From: Glandiceps talaboti
Taxonomy: Eukaryota > Hemichordata > Enteropneusta > Spengelidae
Length of the DNA: 45,000 bases
Direction of reading: 5' to 3'
Assembly: GCF_964340395.1 (NCBI RefSeq)
Contig: NC_135566.1
Span: 1,930,001 to 1,975,000 of the forward strand
Part shown: piece by piece, positions 24,060-36,222 of the stretch
How the letters are laid out: every line of letters starts with the position of its first letter
Numbering within the stretch: the first letter of the stretch is position 1
Notes under the pieces: generated by a model
Told to the model about the DNA's origin: nothing
What the model saw: only the letters and a program-made list of their open reading frames with translations
The model's database searches: none
Position numbers and translations under genes: made by a program

Positions 24060-24470
24060 TTAGGGTGGGGGGTGGGGGGCTGGGGAGAAATTATTTTGGT
24101 AAAAAAATGTTCACAGCCCCCCCCCCCCTTCGCTTTCCAAAATTTCCATGCACCTCCCCCCCTAAACGAACCCTAGAATTTTCGTCGCCCCCCTCCTGGC
24201 TACACATATTTTAACACGTAATTTTAAAGTACCCCCCCCCCCCCCAACTGCGCCACTTCAGAGTTGAACAGTATACTACACTACATTAAACTAACTGTGG
24301 AAAACTACTTCAGCGTCCATACATAACAATGAGAAATTTCTTTAACAAATTTGGGCTTTGCGAAAAAGGTCTCACGTTAATATTGGTACATGGAGATACT
24401 TGGAGACCCCTTTGAACTCTCATTTTTTTTAAATGCCCCCCCCCCCCAACTTCTCCCCAGGCCCCTCATA
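24060..24470. repeat. G-run / C-run cluster
   Basis: A G-rich block (24063-24085, runs of 3, 6, 6 and 4 G) is followed within 400 bp by five poly-C runs of 6-14. The G block meets the four-run G-quadruplex pattern, and the facing C runs could pair with it. The intervening sequence resembles an AT-rich dispersed repeat. No gene. Confidence 0.8.
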
Positions 24471-24648
24471 CGTAAATTCTGACTCAGCCCTATTACAAAG
24501 AGAGTCGAATGTGATACTGCTACTCTTTCTGTCAAACAGCAAATCTAATACGGTAACCATGGTAATCTAGAAATTGATTTCTTACCGTATCTTATGATCT
24601 CTCATTATAAGAATTCAGGCATATACACGTATGTAGTTTCTGTATCAG

Positions 24649-24683
<35 letters not shown>

Positions 24684-24694
24684 ATATATAATTA

Positions 24695-25348
24695 TATACG
24701 ATATACTACATGGATTGCGATTCACCTCGTCTCAATTTCAACTCGTCCCATTTCAACTCACTCCGATTTCAACTTACCCCAACTATAAATGTAAACGATA
24801 CATGGACTCGAAGTACGGGGACCGAAAAATTTACATGATTTTACCTAGGCGGCCAGTTGAAGCGTAGCAAATGTAACATTTCGTAGCAGAAAGTGGTGTG
24901 GGTGTTGGTTAAGTGTTTGCTAGATCTAGAACTTATACTAGCACAACAACTTTCCTCAGTCATGGAATATCATTTTTCACATTAGGACTTGATATTTACA
25001 ACCAAAATAAGAAATAATAATTATAATAACCAGGGAGAATATTAGTGACTGACACGCTTGCGACTTCCGCGCGTACGGTTTTTGGAGACGTGTCTCCTCT
25101 CCCTAGTTAATGCAACTAAGTATTGTAGTATGTGTTTACAGCGCAAGTGGTACTTCATTAGTGGAATACGAGATACCACGGACCCTCCAAACTGAGTACT
25201 ATCTAGCTTCGATTTCATATATGCACAGGTAAATTATATTGTAAAGAGTTGGGGCGAGTTGAAAATTGGACGAGTTGAGTACGAGTGGGACGAGTTGAAA
25301 CGGGACGAGTTGAAATTGGGACGAGTGATCCGTCACCTACTACATGCA
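24695..25348. mobile_element. Inverted-repeat element with TTTCAACTCGTCCCA subrepeats
   Basis: The left end (about 24695-24790) holds tandem phrases CAATTTCAACTCGTCCCA and TTTCAACTCACTCC. The right end (about 25249-25348) holds the same phrases inverted (GGGACGAGTTGAAATTGGG). Both ends carry ACTACATG/CATGTAGT-type outermost sequences. This is the layout of a non-autonomous DNA transposon with repetitive termini; no transposase is present. Confidence 0.65.
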
Positions 25349-25746
25349 CCCAGTCTCAACGAGAGGAAACAGTTAATATGCATTGCGATAGATTCGATAT
25401 GTAAAGTAGATCTTTTAAACAGAGTGACATTGCAATTTAAATCTTAACTTTATTTCCGCTTATTATCAAAAAGTAATACATTGACTCAAAATGCAAACCA
25501 TGGTTTGTGGCATGTTATCAATGATGGCTAACAGCTTCCATCGCTCTTTCAGATAACCTGAAATATCTCACTCATGAAAAATAAAACAAAGCAAACAAAA
25601 AGTTAATTTCTTCACTTAACGGTCCAATAAAATATCAGAGACAAATATTTCGATGACAGAGAGTCACCTTCATCTGAGAATGACGCTGTGACCCAAAGAT
25701 TAAAACAAAACAAAACACTAAAGACAAAACGTAAATTACCGATTAA

Positions 25747-25791
25747 CCGATCGATCGATTGATTGATTAATTGATCGATTGATTGATTGAT
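25747..25791. repeat. (GATT/GATC)n simple repeat
   Basis: Mixed GATT and GATC tetranucleotides just beyond the stop of gene B. Confidence 0.9.
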
Positions 25792-25806
25792 CTAGTCTGA
25801 TTAATT

Positions 25807-26852
25807 TCAAATATTAACCTCAAACAATGACTTGTGTATCATAACATACATCTTGCCATCTTGTTCAAATGATGTACAACTACGAACAGTGTCATCACCC
25901 AAGTCTACAGTATTTAAAACAACATCATGTTCAACCAAAGAACCACCTTCAAAACGATAAACAACAGGGTCATGTGTTTTACTAACAACAACAAGGAATT
26001 GTTTGCCACCTGCTGAGAATGGACACGTTCTCCATGCTCCAGCTAAATTTATCGTTTGTTCTTTTTCCATTTCGGCAGATGCACCATTCCACTTATAAAC
26101 TTCTGTTTTTGACCCACGAGAACCATCTTCCGTCCAGTATATTGGTTCAACAACGTACGTTTTGCCAACTGATGTTCGAAAAGTCGAAAGGGTGAATGAA
26201 CTACCTTTGGTTGGGAGCGTTTGGTATTCCTCAAATGACGAGCCATCGGAATTTAGCTTAAAGATAACTGACGCAGTATCAAAGAAACTTTCTGAGCCGT
26301 ATAGGTAAATTTGCCCATCAATTGAAAAGAATGTTGCATCTGTAGATGAAAATAACGGTATAGTTTGGAAGTAAACGAATTTCTCGCCATCCCATTCGTA
26401 AATCACACTCTCTACATTGTAATCAAACTTTTGGTCAACATTACTGAACCTGGCAATAAACATGAACTGTTTTACTTCTGACCCAACGAGGGCTTCCATA
26501 CAACTGAAATCTCTTACGTAATATGGATTATTGTCAATAGTTTGAAAGTGCTCAAGTTCTGATCCAGTCCATTCGTAGATCAAGGCATCGGTACGACCAC
26601 TGGTTGCAGCGAAATAACGGTCATCAAACTGACAGGTTTCTACACCACCAAAATTAACAGGCAATATTAGACGTTGTTCCTCTGACACGGTGCCATCTTT
26701 AGAAACTTTTAAGACATATACATATGCGTCCGTCTTCACAAGAATGAATTTATTGATGCCATCTGGTGAAAAGCTTTCTACGTCGTAAAACTTGTCTTGG
26801 TCTACATCAACCGATATAGTACTTAGAAATTTGAGAAATGTGTCATCTGAAA
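25807..26852 (-). CDS. Gene B last exon (EAR/EPTP propeller)
   Basis: Acceptor TTTCCTCAG|TTTCAG at 26853/26852, 1046 nt, stop TGA at 25809-25807. It starts SDDTFLKFLSTISVDVDQDK and shows YEWTGSELEHFQTI, IYEWDGEKFVYFQTI, VYKWNG and VYRFEGGSL cores. One exon carries the full propeller, as in gene A. Confidence 0.9.
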
Positions 26853-29800
26853 CTGAGGAAATAACAACAAGGTTAGGTCATTAAATCTATACCGGTTGTT
26901 ACAGGAATATTTTTTTTTCGATCACACAACCAATAATATATACATGTACATTGAAAATTATTAAAATGCCAATAATTAGATCATGTTGATTAGAGGTGGA
27001 TTTTATCCATACAGTTACGTATAGTAACAGGTTGTTTTTGTGATTACATTTGGTCGCTGATTTTTAGTTGCGGCCCCAAAACAGAATATGCACAGCTGGC
27101 TACACATTCAAGTATGTTTACCGACAGGTGATTCAATACTGTTCAGAGTGTGTGATATTACATGTAAATCATTATATTTAACAAAACGGTTTTAAAAAAC
27201 GTCTCAGTTGCAGCTTTAACATAAACAGTCAACAGTACAAATTTTTTAGTTCTTTGTAAAATCACGACTTCCTTAAACAAACACAATTCGGTGTTTTGTG
27301 GTGTATGGTGATAGCACATGAATTCAGTTAATTCAAATTCAAAAGAAATAGTTTGTCCCTGATATTGTCATTAACAATTGCTGAAAATTTTGTACCGATA
27401 GAAAAAAAATTTCCCGCCCACTGAAAAATTGCGTAAGAACAGCTTTTTGCAAGAACAGCTTCGTTGACTGCACTTGCCATGTACACGTGTGTAAGTACAG
27501 ACATGATTGCTATGAAATTACGTTGTGATTTCTATATGTGAAGTAGTAAACTATAGTCAAACATTGCAAGTATTGTTACCAGGAGAGTATATATTTCGTG
27601 GAAATATTTCAAGGACAGCGTGGTAGTAGCAGAAAATAGACAACACTTCAAAGAGTAGATTATTACTGTATTTAGAACAAGTGGGATTGCTTGATTAATG
27701 AATATGGCTTACGGCATCTACGGATTTAGACACGTACTAATGGCTTGCTTACCTATAATACATATTGCAAGTTTAGCGCTCCATGATCCAGCAGTACAAG
27801 ATATTGTAGCCTCACCACTTATTGTATAACCATCATCACAGGTAACGGTTACACTTGTACCACTACTAACATCTGTGGACGACAAAGAGCCTCCTTCTGG
27901 TGCTGTCAAAGATTCACAGTCATCTGAAAAAGTAAAACAAATATATGTCTATATCTCTGAAATGAAATGAAACATTGGAAAATGAAGAACACTCTGTTGG
28001 AAAGGTGATAAGTTTTAATCAAATGAACGAAGATAAAGTGAAGTCCATCAGATTACTGTAAAGGACTTATATATATACCTTTAGACACTTGTACCAACTA
28101 CTGCTATTAATTTGCATATAATTTTGGGTAACACAACAGACAAATGGATTATGGTAAATTTGCTGTCATCACTAGAGGTTTTCCCATATCCCTTACAGGA
28201 TATTCCGAAAATGGCTGAACACATGTCAAGTGCAGAAGGGCTGCTTCTTTAAAAGATTTCAGAGTTGAATGACGCGAGTCATATCACCAAATACATGTAA
28301 TAGTAGTAATCAATACAAGTGTAGTAACGGCAATAACAAGCCTGATTGGACTGTTCCTTTGATGTGGGTGTCTGGTGAATTTTCAAACAAAGGCTTTTCC
28401 TGAACTTTTGTCACATTATTTTGAACATATATTTTTGTTTGATTTAAGAATTCAAAATGTACTCAAGTATTCTGTCTTTTTTGTTTGTTTTGCGTTGATA
28501 TTGATTAAACACCACTTGAACATACAATTATGGAGCACAAAGTAGGAACTACGCCGAACAAAAACTGAATTACCTGGTTCACATATTGCGAGTTCAGCAC
28601 TCCATGTTCGAGTAGTACAAGATATTGTAGCCTCCCCACTTATAGTATAACCATCATCACAGGTAAGGGTTACACTTGTACCACTACTAACATCTGTGGT
28701 GGACAAAGAGCCTCCTTCTGGTGCTGTCAAAGATTCACAATCTGCAAAATAGAAATAATACAGGTATCACGATATGTTTACTAATCCTCTAAACAAAGTT
28801 GAATAAATAAATAAACATGCTTAATATACCCCTCTTTCTAACTGACACAAATAAAACTTAGAAATATACACACCAATCACAAATTTAACATTTAATATTT
28901 TTTTTAAACCTTTCCTTTAAACTAAATTTGCGAAATATTACAAAATCACAGAACTGATAATTGTGATGATACACATAGACGACTTCTGTTTCAGTTAGCT
29001 TGGTCATTATGAGGTTTTATGAAGTGATTGTAGAATCATGATTATTTTTGGTTTTGAAACATAAACTTTTTTATCCTCTTGTTTTGCCTTGAAGTTATAA
29101 TAAGTCCATAGAGAAGGTTAGTAAAGTTTTCAAAGATTGGGTTATTCGATGAGCTTTTCTCTTTCTTTATTTTCTGTACCTGTTATTTTATATACAATCC
29201 ACTAAGATGTGAAACTAGTCAAAAAGTCAGGTAGTTTTTGTACTTATTTACTACACGCGTAGTGATAACTTTTACTTAACACGTGGCACTTGCTTCATGT
29301 CGTTGCAAAATATGATCTGAGTTCTACATTCAGAGCTATACCAATTGGAACCAGTTTACCTTTGATGCATATTGCGAGTTCAGCACTCCATGATCCAGTT
29401 GTACAAGATATTGTAGCCTCACCACTTATTGTATAACCATCATCACAGATAACGGTTACACTTGTACCACTACTAACATCTGTGGACGACAAAGAACCTC
29501 CTTCTGGTGCTGTCAAAGGTGTACACTCATCTGACAAATAAAAACAACAACACGTCTCTGTTAATGAAACAAATAAAAATGTACGCAATGGAGTCACACA
29601 GACCAGAGATGTAGATAATAATTTCAGTAGCTGATAAAAATAAATACGCCCCTCTGTAATTTCTTTCCAGCTACTCTTTCAGGATTTGTGTTCAGAAATT
29701 TTTTGTTACAACCACTATATATCCGTTGTTAACCTGAGCAGATTAATTTTCCTCCTCGTAGGGTTTACTTTCTAATTTTCTGATTTTACCTACTACTTTT

Positions 29801-32800
29801 AGCTACATCCTGTTTTAAGTAAGATATCATCCTATTAAAGCTGAGCGCTGCGAATATCCAACAAACACAACAATTTTTGATATCTTGTGATATCTTATGG
29901 ACAGCTTGTTCGTGATGCAACCGGTTTTACCCAAAGCACCACTGCAATTGTAAGATGCAACCCACCTAGTTCTATATAGACAAGAAATAACGTTTACTAG
30001 AAAGGATTCATCACTTTAGAATCCGACCACAGTATTTTATTTTCCTGCTTACCTGGTTCGCATACTGCGAGTTCAGCACTCCATGATCCAGTAATACAAG
30101 ATATTGTAGCCTCACCGCTTATTGTATAACCATCATCACAGATAACGGTTACACTTGTACCACTACTAACATCTGTGGACGACAAAGAGCCTCCTTCTGG
30201 TGCTGTCAGAGGTTTACAATCATCTGACAAATAAAAACAATAATACATCTGTATAAAGGGAACAATGAAAACATAGACAATCTGGCAGAAAAGTGTTGTT
30301 ATTACTGTAAAATACAATTAACCATGCAATGGATAGTGAAACTTTAAAGTAAATGAGATGCGATTCCTCAAATCTTTAATGCCTATCTGGATTGATGGTA
30401 AAAATTGTTATGGGATCTACACTACTCGCATACCTAGGCCTGTTATAGGTCTCCTTTGATGAAGCAATAATTCTTACTTACCTGCTCACTCCAATTGTCT
30501 TTTTTTTTTTTTTTTAAACTCTTTCATCACCACACCCATTTACATATTTGATTAAATCTAAAAACATTTGAGATTAATTTTTGGGTGTAGTCAATCTTGC
30601 TAAACTCCCCTTTAGAATACGGTCACACGTGACAAACGAATATTATTCTTGTTCTTACCAGGTTCGCATATTGCGAGTTCGGCACTCCATTTTCCAGCAG
30701 TACAAGATATTGTAGCCTCACCACTTATAGTATAACCATCATCACAGATAACGGTTACACTTGTACCACTACTAACATCTGTGGACGACAAGGAGCCTCC
30801 TTCTGGTTCTGTCAGAGGTTTACAATCATCTGACAAATAAAACCAAAGAATACGTCTCTGTCATAATGTCAATGTGTAAATAGACACTGTCAGACAAACC
30901 GGTTATACATTGTTACAATATGTGTCAATTCTGTAGAGAAGGACGAATGGCTTAGAAAATAATGACGGTTGAACATTTGAAACCATAAGTATATCAAACT
31001 TGGCATGTTAGGAATGCTGTGCTTGGTAGATAGTTAACATGAAGTAGCCCAATATCGTACCAACGTACACATACTTTGCTAAGTTTAGTTATACCACAGA
31101 CACTTGGTTCTAAGACTTTCCAATGACCATAATGATTGGCATCGGATAGCTTGTTTTATTTATATACTCTTGGACTGCTCATGTTCAGTCTATCTTTGAT
31201 TTTTAACCCCATACAACTTGACCTAGCATATGCTAAGGTCAGTTTTATGATTGCTTGGGAACTTTGAAATTGTTCAGATTCGAGAATGCCATTCTAAAAC
31301 ACCTTAGCATTACAGGTGCTATTGGAGGGGGTCATGGTTGCCATGAACTTAACCCTGTTTATTTGGAATGCTTCCACCTCTTACCACAAATCTCTTCTCC
31401 CAGAGAACATTATCCCTAGATATCTAAATATTATATAAGAGTACGCATATTTATTCCGTTTCAATTAGCCTGACGCCATTTTTGAATATTAAATGATATT
31501 CTATGGACCGTGGTTTTAGAAATAAAACTCTTCTTTCTAAACACTAGAATTGTTGTCAATATTGAAGAGAGATTACTTATAATGTGAAATGTTATTCGTC
31601 CACAAAATTTGACAAAAATCCTATTTCATAACTTACCAGGTTCGCATACTGCAAGTTCAGCACTCCATGATCCAGCAGTACAAGATATAGTAGCCTCACC
31701 ACTTATTGTATAACCATCATCACAGGTAACGGTTACACTTGTACCACTACTAACATCTGTGGACGACAAAGAGCCTCCTTCTGGTGCTGTCAGAGGTTTA
31801 CAATCATCTGCAACATAAATATAGGAATATTTCAATTATTCTCAGTGATAGAAATGGAAAATGACAACCAGACCAGAAACCTAATTGTAAAGCGTTGAAG
31901 GGGTGAACCTGTGGTCATTTCATATAGATGATCTTACTTCGATCTGAAAACACATGTTGAAAAATGTGTTGATGTCTACTAGAGGTGTACCAATTTGTTA
32001 TGATCTTATTTGCCTAAATCTAGTAATTACATCTGCCAAAACTCGCTAGTTCGAATGACAGGGTCATCGTTGTTAGGGACTTTGTCTTCTTTTGAAATTG
32101 TTGTACCCAAGATACACCTATACCCCCCCCCCCCGACTTTCCTCCTTAAAGTAGCATATCCCAGACTGATCACAACAAGTCTTCTAAATGAAGGTAATAT
32201 TTGACAAAATTGGTAACTCGTGAGGAGATCATGCTGCCTTGACGAATTCAATATGTGATGAGGATAAACCTTACCAAATCCAGTAGGACAGGTTTAATAT
32301 GTCATTTTCCTGCAAATTACTTTCAAGGGCCCAGTTTGTATAATCTTCCAGAATATTATACCAGTAAGCAATCTACCCAGCAGTTGACGTCATTTGACCA
32401 AGATAGTTTAATCCCGGTAAATAAAGAGTATCCTAGAAACAATTTAATTTGACATACATTGGGGATAAAAATATCAATTTGGCCTACTAATTAGGATATG
32501 AATGCAATGCAAATGAATTACCTGGTTCGCATATTGCGAGTTCAGCACTCCATTTTCCAGTAATACAAGATATTGTAGCCTCGCCACTTATTGTATAACC
32601 ATCGTCACAGGTAACGGTTACACTTTTACCACTACTAACATCTGTGGACGACAAAGAGCCTCCTTCTGGTGCTGTCAAAGGTTTGCAATCTGGAAAATAG
32701 AAACAAAACTAAGCTTCTCTCCCTCTTATGTACGAACAGCATGTAAAAAGTCAATGAAAGGATGTGAGAATAGTAGTGTATCACTGTATGTAATATACGA

Positions 32801-34210
32801 ATAAAGGGCGTTATATACATAATGGTGAATAATGAATAATAACAAATACATGATGTTTGTTGCACTCACATGTCTTTGTACATTTTACAATGTCAAGATA
32901 TAGGTTCAATACTTGTAGAAAGTACTTCAAAGAGAGTCGTGTCTGTTTTCAAAATGTCATGTTGTTTTGCCGAAATATGTAAACTGTTTCAAGTCATCAT
33001 GTCAGATATGCCCCATGATATGGCCATACTTATTCTGGCCGATTTAGCACGGATTTGATTTAATTCAAATTAAGCTTTGAGTGTAAAAGTACGAATATAA
33101 AGTGATTGGAAATTGCATACCTGGGATACATACTGCTAGTTCACCACTCCATGATCCAACAGTACAAGATATTGTAGCCTCACCACTTATTGTATAACCA
33201 TCGTCACAGATAACGGTTACACTTGTACCACTACTAACATCTGTGGACGACAAGGAGCCTCCTTCCGGTGCTGTCAAAGGTGTACAGTCATCTGACAAAA
33301 GTGGAACACACAGGATTAAATGTATGTCAAATAATTTCATGTCAGGTTAAAACAATGACCCAAGCTTGAATATTTCACCAAGAGTATCATTTCCACATCT
33401 AAATGACGCATGCGTATTGATCATATCATCGTATTCATCTAGACATCACTTGGAACATCTCTATCAACTATTAAACCTATTTGAAAAGTATTTTGTAGGT
33501 TAAAATTTTTGACTCAAAATAACTTTTTCTATCTAATTTGAAGGATCATTTGTATACCAAGGATCATATCACCTGTATTGAGTAGTTTTTCACCTGCCAA
33601 TACCCACTGTCATGGTTGTCGTAACAATTGTTCACCTGCCAATACCCACCCCACTGTCATGGTTGTCGTAGCAGTTGTTGTTCACCTTGTGATCAGAAAT
33701 CACATCTTAACCTAATTTACATATCACTATCTTTCTCTGCTGTATCATAACCACATTGGCAGACATACATTTTACCATAACTATGGCACTAATGAACATA
33801 AAATTCAGTTTCACAATTATTTTGATCTAGCAGTGAGAGGGCGTCAGTTTCGTTGATCTCTTAGTTGGTGTTCATCTAGTGAGAGGCGGTTCATGTAGAA
33901 GAGTGCCCATTACAATAACATCGATACTGACGTGAAGTAAACAGTAAAAATACAAATTTGGACACTGAATGCAAATAGAGTACCTGGTTCGCATATGGCC
34001 AGTTCAGCGCTCCATGACCCATCAGTACAAGTTATTGTATCGACACCACTTATTGTGTATCCTTTATCACAGGTAAGGGTTACACTTATACCACTACCAA
34101 CATCTGTGGACGACAAGGAGCCTCCTTCTGACACTGTCAAAGCTTCGCATTCCTCTGTTAATAAGATAAAATACAATCAGTGTATCTGCGTGCCTGTTTG
34201 TCTGTTTGTT

Positions 34211-34259
<49 letters not shown>

Positions 34260-34262
34260 GCC

Positions 34263-34320
<58 letters not shown>

Positions 34321-36132
34321 GCCAAACAATGATGTTGATTTGTAGATACTTATTCTATTGTCCATAATACTATCTTTTGGTGTTTAAAGTCTCTTGGACA
34401 TCACTTTAATTGTTTTATTCATTTGTGCATACCCTGGGCCATGCAGATAGGCTTTTATAAAAAATTTGCATACCAAATGTCGCATTACTCTAAACAAATA
34501 TTCACTCGGACACCCCAGGGAAAAACCTATCATGTAATTAGAAATCTGATAAACAGACTTTGAGATAAATTCTTTTAAAAATCGTATTTTGTGTAAGTAG
34601 TAAGATAAGATAACAATTAATATAAAGTAAGAACTTTTAAAGTGCCAAAATCCAAAGTAATATTGTTCAAAGGCGATCCATAATGCATAAAAGTACAAAA
34701 AGTCAAGTCATTTTGTTGATCTGACATCAGTATTTCTATATCTTTGTCATATTTCCGAAGCAATAGGACTTTTAACTTTCGAAAATATTTGGTTTAAGTA
34801 GAATGTGCCAAGTGGATAAACTTTCCATGAAAATCAAAGTTCTTCTAATCAATTCCCCTCAAACTTTGCCGTAGGATCCTTTTGAAATAATAGAAGAAAT
34901 TCTGGGGTTCACCGCCTTATTTCAAGGAAACCGTCAATATAATTTGACATCGATTTAACACAGTTATCGACGGCCATATTTGATTCTAAAATGAAAAAAC
35001 TTTGATATAAAAATTTGTACAGTGATCCCTGATTTTTTAAATTGAAATTTAACTGATCATAGGTTTGGGTTTTCTTCAACAAAACGGCAGCAATAGTTTA
35101 AAGAGTTTATTTCAGAGACGCTTTCTACTTTTTTTCGCTTTTTTTATCTACATTTTGTTTTCGTTTTTCTTATTAGCTACTTGTACCAAATACTACATTT
35201 GGTGCCAGTTACAAGAAAAGGAGATGGGATAACTTGAGATGGTTTCGTCCATTTTTTTTATTTCTTGGCTTTCCTTGATGAGGGGCACACGTTTGAAGTG
35301 TTGTTTTGAATACTTACTTTACACCATATGAGGAGAGTTTTCGTCACCACCCCCCCCCCCTCCCCCCGTAGCTTAGAATCCTATCGATTGAGGATTTTGA
35401 TTTTTTGTTTTTCCCATCGAATTCAAATCCCCAAGCAGCATAAGGTAACAGGTTAATACGTGGTGGATTCATTGTTTGTATTTGTTTTCTACAGCTTAAT
35501 AGATTTAAATAATCTATTCATACACAGTATCAAGTAAATGTTTATTCTGATTAAAATTAATCTGTTCTCAGGGTCAGTACTTATTCTTAAGTAAACAAAA
35601 CTAAATTAAACTGCCTTTATAATATATGAACTTTAATCTTACCTAAAAACACGTGAAACTCGTCCAAGCTTATCCCTAGTTCACCAATCACCCTTTGCTG
35701 ATAAAGAACAATCTTGCGTAGATCGGCGATACTGTACTCGACGCCATCAATAAACAGACTAGATAAGTCGCCGAAATCGCCTCTTTCAATTTTCCATTTG
35801 ATCTGCAAATTACTCAAAAGAATTCGCCACTTCTCGAACTCGTCTGTTTGGAGATCAAGTCTTCCTCTCAGTTCAGTTTGATAGGCTGCCATGAAGCCAA
35901 GCATCGCCTCCAAGCCTTCCAAATTCATGACTGTTTGCTGGCCAGCTCGGCATGATTCCGAGCTCTCTGGTGGGAACGTGAACATGTAAGGACACTGTTC
36001 AGACTGCTGGCAATAATCAAGTTCATATCTGCATTCAATAAGAACTTCATTCGAACCTTGGCAATAAGTAACTGCTGCAAGTTGCAGTAGAAGAAATACT
36101 ACAGGTAGCGTTTTGGCTCCGTTGTTCACCAT
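25807..36132 (-). CDS. Gene B: secreted coiled-coil / nine-CCP / EAR propeller protein
   Basis: Eleven predicted exons: 36132-35643, nine CCP exons (34154-33984, 33291-33121, 32689-32522, 31807-31637, 30829-30659, 30223-30053, 29530-29360, 28741-28574, 27923-27753), then 26852-25807. Every junction is phase 1 with GT/AG borders, and the summed length (3069 nt) is an exact number of codons, giving 1022 aa. Order: signal peptide, CAYMFTFP cysteine segment, coiled coil, nine CCP/sushi domains, seven-bladed EAR propeller. CCP modules are used by complement and adhesion proteins for protein contacts; EAR propellers bind extracellular partners. A secreted multimeric recognition or adhesion molecule is the likeliest role; the target is unknown. 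It is convergent with gene A, whose ends it shares, and differs mainly by the CCP insertion. Exon skipping would keep frame, so the number of CCPs in real transcripts may vary. Confidence 0.85.
27753..27923 (-). CDS. Gene B CCP exon 9
   Basis: 171 nt, phase 1-1. Starts DDCESLTAPEGG and ends SAKLAICIIG, so the usual CEPG end is changed to CIIG. Four Cys and the Trp of the fold are present. Confidence 0.9.
28574..28741 (-). CDS. Gene B CCP exon 8
   Basis: 168 nt, one codon shorter at the start (DCESL). Differs by STTDV, TLTC and CTTRTWS. Confidence 0.9.
29360..29530 (-). CDS. Gene B CCP exon 7
   Basis: 171 nt. DECTPL start, CTTGSWS, CIKG end. The 3' end of the upstream intron shares TGACAAATAAAAACAA with the intron before CCP exon 6. 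Confidence 0.9.
30053..30223 (-). CDS. Gene B CCP exon 6
   Basis: 171 nt. DDCKPL start, CITGSWSAELAVCEPG end. Donor CCAG|GTAAGC. Confidence 0.9.
30659..30829 (-). CDS. Gene B CCP exon 5
   Basis: 171 nt. TEPEGG replaces TAPEGG; CTAGKWS. Donor CCTG|GTAAGA. Confidence 0.9.
31637..31807 (-). CDS. Gene B CCP exon 4
   Basis: 171 nt. DDCKPL start, TVTC, CTAGSWSAELAVCEPG. Acceptor TGTTGCAG. Confidence 0.9.
32522..32689 (-). CDS. Gene B CCP exon 3
   Basis: 168 nt (DCKPL start, one codon shorter). Has SSGKSV where the others have SSGTSV; CITGKWS. Acceptor TTTTCCAG. Confidence 0.9.
33121..33291 (-). CDS. Gene B CCP exon 2
   Basis: 171 nt. DDCTPL start, CTVGSWSGELAVCIPG end. Acceptor TTTTGTCAG. Confidence 0.9.
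33591..33680 (-). repeat. Two-copy tandem repeat in a gene B intron
   Basis: CACCTGCCAATACCCA followed by CTGTCATGGTTGTCGTA occurs at 33591 and again from 33632 with a short insertion (CCCCA). Located between CCP exons 1 and 2. Confidence 0.85.
33984..34154 (-). CDS. Gene B CCP exon 1 (most divergent)
   Basis: 171 nt. Reads EECEALTVSEGG, DVGSGIS, LTCDKGYTISG and ITCTDGSWS. It departs at many positions from the eight near-identical CCPs while keeping length, phase and all four Cys. Probably the least homogenised copy. Confidence 0.88.
34199..34319. repeat. (TGTC)n microsatellite
   Basis: About 27 units with CTGCC and TGTT variants, in intron 1 of gene B just upstream of the first CCP exon on the minus strand. 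Confidence 0.97.
35643..36132 (-). CDS. Gene B exon 1 (signal peptide, CAYxF-type segment, coiled coil)
   Basis: 490 nt, ATG at 36132, phase-1 donor TTTTTAG|GTAAGA. Signal peptide about residues 8-24 (AAVTYCQG). Cysteine pattern CRYELDYC, SEQC, YMFTFP and ESC; the CAY of the other copies is CPY here. Then EKWRILL and LRKIVLYQQRVIGEL. It is the paralogue of the orphan exon 2290-2779, sharing GQQTVM and KWKIERG/KRKIERG. Confidence 0.87.
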
Positions 36133-36191
36133 TGTTACTTCTTATGTGTGCAGTTTACTGTGTTTTCGTTGATAATTATCTAAATTAATTC

Positions 36192-36222
36192 AATTTAAAT
36201 ACAATATGAGACAAATTTGCAT
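36192..36222 (-). promoter_or_regulatory. Octamer + TATA-like promoter module of gene B
   Basis: On the minus strand ATGCAAAT (36222-36215), a 10-nt gap, then TTGTATTTAAATT (36204-36192), 83 and 60-72 bp before the ATG. The 13-bp A/T element is identical to that at 6781-6793. Confidence 0.6.

Noticed and set aside
27753-34154. Regularly spaced, near-identical short units resembling a CRISPR-type array
   Set aside because: The units are protein-coding CCP exons of about 170 nt with splice borders, spaced by 0.4-1 kb introns, in an animal genome.
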